Shown here piece after piece: positions 1 through 6,570 of a DNA stretch of 9,530 nt; within the stretch, counting starts at the first letter, position 1; each line of letters starts with the position of its first letter. This DNA is from an uncultured Clostridia bacterium (lineage in GTDB: Bacteria; Bacillota; Clostridia; Oscillospirales; Ruminococcaceae), in assembly GCA_946533615.1 (NCBI GenBank), contig CAMNBY010000296.1:1-9530 (forward strand). Direction: 5' to 3'. The notes under the pieces are model-generated. The model worked only from the letters and a program-made list of their open reading frames with translations. It had not been told where the DNA came from and searched no databases. The position numbers and the translations under genes are program-made.

Positions 1-181
1 CATCCACGTCTGCGAGAACGGCGCTGGCATCGCTTTCTCCGAGGAGGAAGCAAAGACCGTTCTGCTCGAGGACGAGATAACCATTGAGATCTCGATCGGC
101 GACGGAAGCTTCTCGGCTGCGGCCTGGGGCTGCGACCTCACCTATGATTACGTCAAGATAAACGGCGACTACAGGTCGTAA
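1..181 (+). CDS. argJ: ArgJ, glutamate N-acetyltransferase (3' end only)
   Basis: The window opens inside this gene; the first full codon is at position 2 and the TAA stop is at 179-181, giving the last 59 residues. ArgJ moves the acetyl group from N-acetylornithine to glutamate, closing the cyclic arginine pathway; some ArgJ enzymes also use acetyl-CoA. The C-terminal motif AWGCDLTYDYVKINGDYRS is the family's characteristic ending, including the Asn and Tyr-Arg close to the terminus. The preceding acidic stretch and the IEISIGDG strand also fit. The downstream argB, argD and argF support the call. Whether this copy is mono- or bifunctional cannot be judged from the fragment. The promoter and the start of the operon lie outside the window. 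Confidence 0.93.
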   Translation, partial: IHVCENGAGIAFSEEEAKTVLLEDEITIEISIGDGSFSAAAWGCDLTYDYVKINGDYRS

Positions 182-222
182 AAAAATAAAAACGTAAGAT
201 CGTAAAAACAGGAGGAAATAAT

Positions 223-786
223 ATGGAGCCGGATTTCTCTCAGTTTCTTCTTAACGGCGAGGAGCTGATGTGGCAGGGCGAACGCCACCCCGAAGGCCCT
301 CCGCCAAACTCTCAGGATCCCCGATCCGTCAGGTTTTTCGCTATCGTGTGGACACTGCTCTGCTGCCTGATATTCGGTTTGTCGGGAGCAACAATGTTCA
401 CCGCCAAGAACAAAAACACGGCCGACGTCCTCTCTATCCTCGCCTTCGGGCTGATCTTCATCGGTGTGGGCGTTGCGCTGTTCTGCTCAAGCTTTGTCAA
501 AAAGAAGGAATACTACGCCCTGACCGACAGACGCTTTCTGATCTACTACCCAAAGAACGGCAGGGTCGAATCCCACGACCTTAAAGACGTTGTGGGCGTA
601 AGAATAGTCGGACAGAAGGACATCTACGGAACGCTCTGCCTTGACACGGGGCTGACAAAAAGAGTCCGCAGCAACAAGCACTGGCGGACAGTAAAGGTCT
701 GCTGGTATATGGTCGGCATCGAGGAGACGCAGAAGGTATTTGCGCTCGTGACCGGCCTTCTGGACATAAACAGATACGAAAATTGA
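223..786 (+). CDS. Two-helix membrane protein with bacterial PH-like domain
   Basis: 187 residues, start supported by AGGAGG at 210-215, 7 nt before ATG. The N-terminal 35 residues are soluble (GEELMWQGERHPEG, a style common ahead of bacterial PH domains). Two hydrophobic segments at about 37-59 and 68-92 form a membrane hairpin, followed by the basic KKKE. Residues 95-180 contain YYALTDRRFLIYYP and SHDLKDVVGVRI, the usual beta-strand pattern of bacterial PH/YdbS-type domains, here predicted on the cytoplasmic side. It sits 41 nt after argJ and 39 nt before argB, so it is probably co-transcribed with the arginine genes, but nothing in its sequence suggests an enzyme of that pathway. Function unknown. 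The PH-like assignment is by motif only and is moderately sure. Confidence 0.75.
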   Translation: MEPDFSQFLLNGEELMWQGERHPEGPPPNSQDPRSVRFFAIVWTLLCCLIFGLSGATMFTAKNKNTADVLSILAFGLIFIGVGVALFCSSFVKKKEYYALTDRRFLIYYPKNGRVESHDLKDVVGVRIVGQKDIYGTLCLDTGLTKRVRSNKHWRTVKVCWYMVGIEETQKVFALVTGLLDINRYEN

Positions 787-825
787 AAAATGAAAACTAA
801 AAAGTAAGAAAGCAAGGAAAAGAAA

Positions 826-1683
826 ATGAAGATCGCAAACAACATCAGAAGCCAGATACTCAGCGACGCTCTGCCGCACATACAGCGCTATCACGACAAG
901 GTGGTAGTCGTCAAATACGGCGGCAACGCCATGACCAATGACGAGCTGAAGGAAGCCGTGATGAGCGACATCGTGCTGCTTTCGGCGGTAGGCATCAAGG
1001 TCGTGCTGGTACACGGCGGCGGCCCCGAGATAAACGCAATGCTCAAAAGAGTGGGCATCGAGAGCAAGTTCATCGGCGGCCTGAGATACACCGACGCCGA
1101 GACTATGGACATAGTCAAGATGGTGCTGACAGGCAAGGTCAACAAGGAGCTTGTTTCCGCCCTTCAGCTCCACGGTGGCAAGGCACTGGGTCTCTGCGGC
1201 TGTGACGGAGAGATGATAGTTGCCGAAAAGAAGGAGGGCGACATCGACCTCGGCTATGTCGGCGACATCAAGAAGGTTAGGACAAAGCCGATAATCGACG
1301 CGCTGAACAACGGCTATGTGCCTGTTATAGCGACAGTTGCTACCTCTGCGAACGGTCAGGCCTACAACATCAACGCCGACACCGCTGCCGCAAGGATCGC
1401 AAGCTGCCTCAGAGCCGAGAACCTTGTGCTGATGACAGACATCGCAGGGCTGCTGGAGGACAAGGACGACCCCTCTACCCTTATGTCCTCGGTGAATGTC
1501 AGCGATGTGCCCTACTTAAAGAGCACGGGCATCATCAGCGGAGGCATGATCCCGAAGATCGAGTGCTGTGTCGAGGCTGTAAGACGCGGAGTCAAGAAGA
1601 CCTGTATTATAGACGGTCGTGTGCCGCACTCGATACTTATCGAGCTGCTTACCAGCGAAGGCATCGGCACACAGTTTACCTGA
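826..1683 (+). CDS. argB: Acetylglutamate kinase ArgB (arginine-sensitive type)
   Basis: 285 residues, normal for the family. It phosphorylates N-acetylglutamate with ATP, the second step of arginine synthesis in the cytoplasm. Visible motifs: KYGGNAM (30-36) and HGGGPEIN (63-70) for phosphate and substrate binding, GGLRYTD (84-90), NINADTAA (181-188) and GGMIPK (239-244). The N-terminal extension before KYGGNAM (about residues 8-25, ILSDALPHIQRYHDK) and the C-terminal RVPHSILIELLTSEGIGT resemble the arginine-inhibited hexameric kinases of Pseudomonas and Thermotoga rather than the insensitive E. coli form. Feedback inhibition by arginine is therefore inferred, which suits a pathway recycling acetyl groups through ArgJ. 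The ribosome site is modest (AAGGAAAAG near 814-822). The stop lies 4 nt before the next gene. Confidence 0.97.
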   Translation: MKIANNIRSQILSDALPHIQRYHDKVVVVKYGGNAMTNDELKEAVMSDIVLLSAVGIKVVLVHGGGPEINAMLKRVGIESKFIGGLRYTDAETMDIVKMVLTGKVNKELVSALQLHGGKALGLCGCDGEMIVAEKKEGDIDLGYVGDIKKVRTKPIIDALNNGYVPVIATVATSANGQAYNINADTAAARIASCLRAENLVLMTDIAGLLEDKDDPSTLMSSVNVSDVPYLKSTGIISGGMIPKIECCVEAVRRGVKKTCIIDGRVPHSILIELLTSEGIGTQFT

Positions 1684-1687
1684 TGCT

Positions 1688-2200
1688 ATGGAAGAAAAGA
1701 TCCTGTTTACAAACGACACCAGCGTTGAGGTAATGGCCTCCTTTGCGGCGGCTGCACGGGAAAAGCCCCGGAAAAACGGCGCCATGACGATAGCTGCGGC
1801 CGTGGTCATGGTATTGTTCGCCTGCGCTATGATCTATTTTGTGCCGCTGAAAGTAAAGTTTGCGGTCTCGTTTATCGTGTTCATCGTGATGGCTGCGGTG
1901 CTTATCGGGCTCTTCAAGGGCAGCAAGACCGTTGAGAGCGCCTCGGGGCTCGGCATCGCCTCCACGGGAGAAACAAAGAGCTGGCATTACGATTTCTGCG
2001 AGGAAAGCATCACCGCTCTCTGCGGCGAGGAAAAGACAGTCGTCAGCTACGGCGACATCGAAAGCGTCCGCGACATCGGCGGCAGCTTTCAGCTCAAGCA
2101 CCCCGAGGGGCGCATGACCTTCAAAAAGGCAGGCTTTTCCGAGGGCGGAGAATCCATGTTCCGCCAGCTGATGAAAAAGAAAAACATTACAATAAAATGA
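1688..2200 (+). CDS. YcxB-like two-helix membrane protein
   Basis: 170 residues from ATG 1688, 4 nt after the argB stop. A longer reading of the frame (from 1619) would overlap argB by 65 nt and is not favoured. No Shine-Dalgarno sequence is visible before 1688, so translation is probably coupled to argB. Another in-frame ATG at 1733 has GAGG only 3 nt away and would remove the N-terminal strand. Layout: short soluble start (ILFTNDTSVEV), hydrophobic helices at about 32-52 and 56-76, then a soluble domain at 98-165 with YDFCEESITALCG and VVSYGDIESVRDIGGSFQL, matching the YcxB-like C-terminal pattern in which a beta-rich domain follows two membrane helices. Function unknown. Its place inside the arginine operon is the main clue to its role. 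Confidence 0.78.
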   Translation: MEEKILFTNDTSVEVMASFAAAAREKPRKNGAMTIAAAVVMVLFACAMIYFVPLKVKFAVSFIVFIVMAAVLIGLFKGSKTVESASGLGIASTGETKSWHYDFCEESITALCGEEKTVVSYGDIESVRDIGGSFQLKHPEGRMTFKKAGFSEGGESMFRQLMKKKNITIK

Positions 2201-2236
2201 TAAACTGATAAACTAATATGGAAAGAGGAAAGAAAA

Positions 2237-3418
2237 ATGAGCAAGACCATCGAAAAATTCAACGAGCACGTCATGCACAGCTACGGCAGGTATGACCTTG
2301 TGCTCGAAAAGGGCGAGGGCCGCGGAGCTGTTGACGAGAACGGCAGGAAGTACATCGACTTCGGCTCGGGCATCGGCACCAACTCTCTCGGCTACTGCGA
2401 CGAAGAGTGGGCAGAGGCGATAAGCGCTCAGGCTCACGCGATCCAGCACACGTCGAACTACTACTACACCAAGGTGCAGGCCGACTTTGCCGCAAAGCTC
2501 TGCGAGCTTACGGGAATGAAGAAGATATTCTTCGGCAACTCGGGCGCCGAGGCAAACGAGTGCGCGATCAAGATCGCAAGAAAATACAGCTTTGACAACT
2601 ACGGCAAGGACGCCGAGCGTTATGTTATCATCACGCTGGTGAACAGTTTCCACGGCAGAACGATGGCCACGCTCTCCGCCACGGGTCAGGACGTTTTCCA
2701 CAACTACTTCTTCCCGTTCCTCGACGGCTTTGTGAACGTTACCGCCAATGACACCGCCGACCTTATGGCGAAGCTTGAGGAGAACAAAGGCCGTGTCTGC
2801 GCGATAATGCTTGAATGTGTACAGGGCGAGGGCGGCGTTATACCGCTCGACAAGGAGTTCGTAAAAGCAATCCGCGAGGTATGCGACAAGGAAGACATAC
2901 TTATGATCTGTGACGAGGTACAGTGCGGCGTCGGCAGGACGGGCAAATTCCTTGCTGTCGAGCACTACGGCGTCAAGCCCGACATCGTTACCCTTGCAAA
3001 GGGGCTTGCAGGCGGCGTTCCGATAGGCGCCTGCGCTGCCGGAGAAAAGTGCTGCGAGGTGCTGACTCCCGGCACTCACGGCTCCACGTTCGGCGGCAAT
3101 CCGCTGGCGTGTGCGGGCGGAAATGTTGTGCTTGACCGCGTAAGCCGAGAGGGCTTCCTCGAAGGCGTAAACGAAAAGGCCGAATACTTCCGCCGCAAGC
3201 TCAGCGAGCTTGACGAGGTAGAGGGCGTTGACGGGCTCGGCCTGATGCTCGGCGTAAGGCTGAAAACAAAGAAAGCCTCGGAGGTCTGCAAGGCCTGCCT
3301 CGAAAACGGCCTGCTGATACTCACAGCCAAGGACAAGCTGCGCTTCCTGCCGCCTCTCACGATCACCAAGGAAGAGATCGACGCCGGCATGAAGATACTG
3401 GCTGACATACTGAAATAA
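2237..3418 (+). CDS. argD: Acetylornithine aminotransferase ArgD
   Basis: 393 residues, full length for this class III PLP aminotransferase. It converts N-acetylglutamate semialdehyde plus glutamate to N-acetylornithine and 2-oxoglutarate; related enzymes also serve lysine synthesis. Motifs in order: DFGSGIGTNSLGY (41-53), NSGAEANE (101-108, cofactor phosphate binding), SFHGRT (137-142), ECVQGEGG (193-200), ICDEVQCGVGRTG (224-236, with the Asp that contacts the pyridine nitrogen), LAKGLAGGVPIGA (253-265, PLP lysine K255), and HGSTFGGNP (281-289). ATG 2237 follows AGAGGAAAG at 2224-2232. It lies 36 nt after the YcxB-like gene and 25 nt before argF. Acetylornithine rather than ornithine or GABA as substrate is inferred mainly from the operon. 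Confidence 0.96.
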   Translation: MSKTIEKFNEHVMHSYGRYDLVLEKGEGRGAVDENGRKYIDFGSGIGTNSLGYCDEEWAEAISAQAHAIQHTSNYYYTKVQADFAAKLCELTGMKKIFFGNSGAEANECAIKIARKYSFDNYGKDAERYVIITLVNSFHGRTMATLSATGQDVFHNYFFPFLDGFVNVTANDTADLMAKLEENKGRVCAIMLECVQGEGGVIPLDKEFVKAIREVCDKEDILMICDEVQCGVGRTGKFLAVEHYGVKPDIVTLAKGLAGGVPIGACAAGEKCCEVLTPGTHGSTFGGNPLACAGGNVVLDRVSREGFLEGVNEKAEYFRRKLSELDEVEGVDGLGLMLGVRLKTKKASEVCKACLENGLLILTAKDKLRFLPPLTITKEEIDAGMKILADILK

Positions 3419-3443
3419 AAACATACAAACGGAGGAAACAAAC

Positions 3444-4364
3444 ATGAAGCATTTACTGAAACTTCTCGACCTTTCAAAGGAAGAGATCATCGACATACTT
3501 AACCTTGCCGACCAGCTTAAATATGAGAACAAGAACGGCATCGAGCACCCCGTGCTCAAGGGCAAGACCCTCGGCATGATCTTCCAGAAATCTTCCACAA
3601 GGACAAGGGTGTCCTTCGAGACAGGTATTTATCAGCTTGGCGGACAGGCGCTGTTCCTTTCCAACCGCGACTTGCAGATCGGCAGAGGCGAGCCCGTCCA
3701 GGACACCGCCCGAGTGCTCAGCCGCTATATCGACTGCATCATGATCCGCACCTTCGAGCAGAAGGAGGTCGAGGATCTTGCGCAGTACGGCTCTATCCCG
3801 ATAATCAACGGCCTCACCGACTTCTGCCACCCCTGTCAGGTGCTCGCTGACCTGATGACCATTCGTGAGTACAAGGGACGCTTTGACGGCCTGAAAATGT
3901 GCTACATCGGCGACGGCAACAACATGGCAAACTCGCTTATCGTCGGCGGCCTGAAGGTCGGCATGAGCGTTTCGATCGCCTGCCCCGAGGACTACAGACC
4001 CAATCCCGAGGTGCTTGCATTTGCCGAGCAGTACGGCGACAAGTTCTTTATGACCGACAAGCCGCTTGAAGCCGCAAAGGGCGCAGATGTGCTGTTCACT
4101 GACGTATGGACATCTATGGGCGAGGAAGCCGAGACCGAAAAGCGCAAGGTCGCTTTCGCCGGCTACCAGATCAACGACGAGGTAATGGCTGTGGCAAACG
4201 AGGGCGCTATGGTGCAGCACTGCCTGCCTGCTCACCGCGAGGAGGAGATCACCGAAAAGGTCTTTGAGGCTCACGCGAACGAGATCTTTGACGAGGCAGA
4301 GAACCGTCTCCACGCCCAGAAGGCCGTAATGGTCAGGGTAATGAACGGCAAGCACAACAAGTAA
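3444..4364 (+). CDS. argF: Ornithine carbamoyltransferase ArgF
   Basis: 306 residues, the standard length. It joins ornithine and carbamoyl phosphate to make citrulline, in the cytoplasm as a trimer. Carbamoyl phosphate motif SSTRTR (50-55), HPCQ (129-132), GDGNN (157-161), the ornithine-side DVWTSMG (220-226) and HCLPAHR (259-265, catalytic cysteine) are all intact. The SMG loop separates it from aspartate carbamoyltransferase. Ribosome site GGAGG at 3431-3435, 8 nt before ATG. It is the last gene of the run and is followed 26 nt later by a strong hairpin. A catabolic role (arcB) is unlikely because no arcA or arcC is adjacent and the gene follows argJ, argB and argD. Confidence 0.97.
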   Translation: MKHLLKLLDLSKEEIIDILNLADQLKYENKNGIEHPVLKGKTLGMIFQKSSTRTRVSFETGIYQLGGQALFLSNRDLQIGRGEPVQDTARVLSRYIDCIMIRTFEQKEVEDLAQYGSIPIINGLTDFCHPCQVLADLMTIREYKGRFDGLKMCYIGDGNNMANSLIVGGLKVGMSVSIACPEDYRPNPEVLAFAEQYGDKFFMTDKPLEAAKGADVLFTDVWTSMGEEAETEKRKVAFAGYQINDEVMAVANEGAMVQHCLPAHREEEITEKVFEAHANEIFDEAENRLHAQKAVMVRVMNGKHNK

Positions 4365-4390
4365 CGAAGCTTGAAAAATATAGAATAAAC

Positions 4391-4474
4391 AATGGCCGTT
4401 CGGCCGACGTAGTTTGATGAATTAGCATCAGTTGATGCTTCACCGATTCTACAGCGGCCGAATGGCCATTTTTT
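4391..4474. terminator. Large hairpin terminator between convergent argF and clpX
   Basis: The arms 4391-4406 (AATGGCCGTTCGGCCG) and 4455-4470 (CGGCCGAATGGCCATT) pair over 16 bp with one G-U wobble in the + strand RNA, and the 3' arm runs into six Ts (4469-4474). Inside, GTAG/CTAC (4409-4412/4449-4452) can extend the stem, and GCATC/GATGC (4425-4429/4434-4438) forms a small top hairpin. The wobble falls as C-A on the other strand, so the structure is best for ending the argF transcript; it probably also stops clpX. A further small hairpin TCCGC-AAA-GCGGA lies at 4476-4488. The loop is unusually long for a simple terminator, and the GGCC arm recurs at 8811-8831, so this may be a repeat element used as a terminator. 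Confidence 0.8.
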
Positions 4475-4515
4475 GTCCGCAAAGCGGAAAAATCAATTAT
4501 TGAATGAGCGCTGCG

Positions 4516-5808
4516 TCAAGCACCCTGCTCCTGCTTGCTTTTGCCGGTCTTTTTGGAGGCCGACGAGGCAGGAAGTCTGGTTATCTCGGGCTCTGCTTCG
4601 CCGCGGACGACCTCGGGAGTTATGGTTATGCCAGTGATCGACGGATCAGAGGGAGCCTCGAACATCAGCTTTGTGAGCAGCCGCTCGACGATAGAGCGCA
4701 GACCTCTTGCGCCGGTCTTCTGGGCGATCGTAAGCTTGGCGATCTCCTCCTTGGCCTCCTCGGTCACGGTGAAGTCTATATCGTCAAGGCGGAACAGCTT
4801 GGTGTACTGCCTGATGAGGGAGTTCTTGGGCTCGGTGAGAATGCGGCAAAGCGCAGCCTCGTCAAGCTCCTCCATGACCGTGATGACAGGCAGACGGCCT
4901 ACCAGCTCGGGAACAAGTCCGAACTTTACAAGGTCCTGTGGCAGCACCTTTTTCATCACGTTGACTTCCTCGTCCTTGTTCTTGATATTGCCGCCGAAGC
5001 CCATAGAGCTGGAGTCTGTGCGCTTTTTGATCGTGTTTTCGAGACCCTCGAAGGCGCCGCCGCAGATGAACAGGATATTCTTGGTGTCGATCTGGATGAA
5101 CTCCTGATGCGGATGCTTTCTGCCGCCCTGCGGGGGAACGTTTGAAACGGTGCCCTCGATTATCTTCAGCAGAGCCTGCTGAACGCCCTCGCCGCTTACA
5201 TCACGGGTGATCGAGGTGTTCTCGCTCTTGCGTGCGATCTTGTCGATCTCGTCGATATAGATTATGCCCTTTGAGGCGGCCTCGACATCGTAATCGGCGG
5301 CCTGTATCAGCCTTGTGAGCACGTTCTCAACGTCGTCGCCGACATAGCCGGCCTCGGTCAGCGTTGTGGCATCGGCAATGGCGAAGGGCACATTCAGCAG
5401 CCTTGCCAGCGTCTGAGCCAGCAGGGTCTTGCCCGTGCCGGTCGGTCCGAGCAGCAGCACGTTGCTCTTCTGTATCTCGACATCGTCGCTGTCCTCGAGG
5501 GAGAGTATCCTCTTGTAGTGGTTGTATACTGCTACGGACAGCGTGACCTTTGCGTCCTCCTGCCCGATGACGTACTCGTCAAGCACGGCCTTTATCTCGG
5601 CAGGCTTTTTGAGGTCAACGGTGGGCTGCTTTACTTCCTCGGGCATAATATGCAGGTCGGAAGGCGTGAGCCCCTGATCTCTGAGAATGTCATAGCAGTA
5701 GGTCACGCACTCGTCGCAGATACTGTGCTGGCCTGCGGTGAACATATTCTTGACCTTCATCTCGCTCTTTCCGCAGAAATCGCAGCGCTTGTAAACATCG
5801 TTTGCCAT
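4516..5808 (-). CDS. clpX: ClpX, ATP-dependent unfoldase of the ClpXP protease
   Basis: 430 residues, usual size. A hexameric AAA+ unfoldase that recognises, unfolds and threads proteins into ClpP. N-terminal zinc-binding domain with C9, C12, C31, C34; Walker A GPTGTGKT (121-128); pore loop GYVG (154-157); Walker B IIYIDEID (182-189); RKH loop (230-232); ClpP-docking loop SSSMGFGG (266-273); arginine finger in ELVGR (R305); sensor 2 TGARGLRS (365-372). The C-terminal tail (about 412-430) is Ser/Lys/Gln-rich and probably disordered. Start ATG at 5808 has AAAGGA about 10 nt upstream. It lies 27 nt after the clpP stop with no terminator between, so the two are co-transcribed. lon, a frequent next gene in Firmicutes, is absent; argF converges instead. 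Confidence 0.98.
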   Translation of the reverse strand: MANDVYKRCDFCGKSEMKVKNMFTAGQHSICDECVTYCYDILRDQGLTPSDLHIMPEEVKQPTVDLKKPAEIKAVLDEYVIGQEDAKVTLSVAVYNHYKRILSLEDSDDVEIQKSNVLLLGPTGTGKTLLAQTLARLLNVPFAIADATTLTEAGYVGDDVENVLTRLIQAADYDVEAASKGIIYIDEIDKIARKSENTSITRDVSGEGVQQALLKIIEGTVSNVPPQGGRKHPHQEFIQIDTKNILFICGGAFEGLENTIKKRTDSSSMGFGGNIKNKDEEVNVMKKVLPQDLVKFGLVPELVGRLPVITVMEELDEAALCRILTEPKNSLIRQYTKLFRLDDIDFTVTEEAKEEIAKLTIAQKTGARGLRSIVERLLTKLMFEAPSDPSITGITITPEVVRGEAEPEITRLPASSASKKTGKSKQEQGA

Positions 5809-5835
5809 AAGCTGTTATCCTTTCCTGAACAGACT

Positions 5836-6426
5836 TTATCTGTGCTCGATCACCTTATCAACAAGGCCGTATTCCAGTGCCTCCTGAGCCGAGAGGTAGT
5901 TATCGCGCTCGGTGTCGGCGGCGATCTGCTCGATGCTCTTGCCTGTGTTTGCGGCGAGAATGCAGTTCATCTTATCGCGTGTTTTCACCAGATGATCGGA
6001 ATGAATCTTTATATCTGTACACTGTCCCGAAAGTCCGCCGCCGCCGATGAGTGGCTGGTGTATCATGATCTCGCTGTTGGGCAGAGAGAATCTCTTTCCC
6101 TTAGCTCCCGACGAGAGCAGGAACGCGCCCATAGAAGCGGCCATGCCGATGCAGATAGTGGAAACATCGCACTTGATATACTGCATCGTGTCATATATAG
6201 CCATGCCAGCGGTGATAGAGCCGCCGGGGCTGTTGATATAAAGGTCGATGTCCTTTTCGGGGTCCTGGCTCTCGAGGTAGAGCAGCTGAGCCACAACGAC
6301 GCTTGCAACAGCATCATCGATAGGATCCGAGAGCATGATTATCCTGTCATTGAGCAGCCTTGAATAAATATCATAGCTGCGCTCGCCTCTGCCTGTCTGT
6401 TCAACAACGTATGGTATAAGTGCCAT
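5836..6426 (-). CDS. clpP: ClpP, serine protease subunit of ClpXP
   Basis: 196 residues when started at the ATG at 6426 (MALIPYVVEQTGRGERSYDI), which has AGGAGG 7 nt upstream. An in-frame ATG at 6450 would add eight residues but has no ribosome site and would place the AGGAGG inside the gene. ClpP forms a double heptameric chamber that degrades proteins fed by ClpX. The catalytic triad is visible: S98 in GMAASMGA, H123 in MIHQP, and D175 in DTERDNYLS. The oligomer and active-site strand DLYINSPGGSITAGMAIYDT is typical. After MIHQP the loop reads LIGGGGLSGQCTDI, three residues longer than in E. coli ClpP. No propeptide is obvious before MALIPYV. Its promoter should lie in 6427-6519, but I could not pick a convincing one, and I see no CIRCE or CtsR box. 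Confidence 0.97.
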   Translation of the reverse strand: MALIPYVVEQTGRGERSYDIYSRLLNDRIIMLSDPIDDAVASVVVAQLLYLESQDPEKDIDLYINSPGGSITAGMAIYDTMQYIKCDVSTICIGMAASMGAFLLSSGAKGKRFSLPNSEIMIHQPLIGGGGLSGQCTDIKIHSDHLVKTRDKMNCILAANTGKSIEQIAADTERDNYLSAQEALEYGLVDKVIEHR

Positions 6427-6519
6427 AGTATCGCCTCCTGTTTTTCTCACACGTTTTTTCGTACATATATCATTATGATCTGCAAGATGCGCAAAAAACT
6501 GCGCCTTTGTAAAATATGC

Positions 6520-6550
6520 TTTTCGCCCGCAATGACATTGCAGGCGAAAA
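6520..6550 (-). terminator. Hairpin terminator of tig
   Basis: Downstream of the tig stop (6571), arms 6520-6533 and 6537-6550 pair over 14 bp with a 3-nt loop. The only non-Watson-Crick pair is U-G in the - strand RNA but C-A in the + strand, which indicates the - strand is the functional one. The 3' arm ends in AAAA on the - strand and only a broken T run (ATATTTTAC) follows, so termination may be incomplete. A second small hairpin GCGCA/TGCGC lies just beyond at 6489-6504. Together they partly separate tig from clpP. Confidence 0.6.
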
Positions 6551-6570
6551 AAGCTTTATTATATTTGTTA

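Noticed and set aside
487..1173. 228-codon open frame on the - strand opposite argB and the PH-like gene
   Set aside because: Overlaps two supported genes in antisense, no motifs.
2199..2214. Direct repeat TGATAAAC x2 before argD
   Set aside because: Only two 8-nt copies in an AT-rich gap; probably chance or minor slippage and too short for an operator claim.
2213..3598. 461-codon open frame on the - strand opposite argD, extending into argF
   Set aside because: Complement of argD codon bias; it spans the argD-argF junction and contains no recognisable motif.
3474..4355. 293-codon open frame on the - strand opposite argF
   Set aside because: Mirror of argF, which carries all catalytic motifs; no start signal.
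5518..6363. 281-codon open frame on the + strand opposite clpP and the start of clpX
   Set aside because: Crosses two real genes on the other strand and has no ribosome site.
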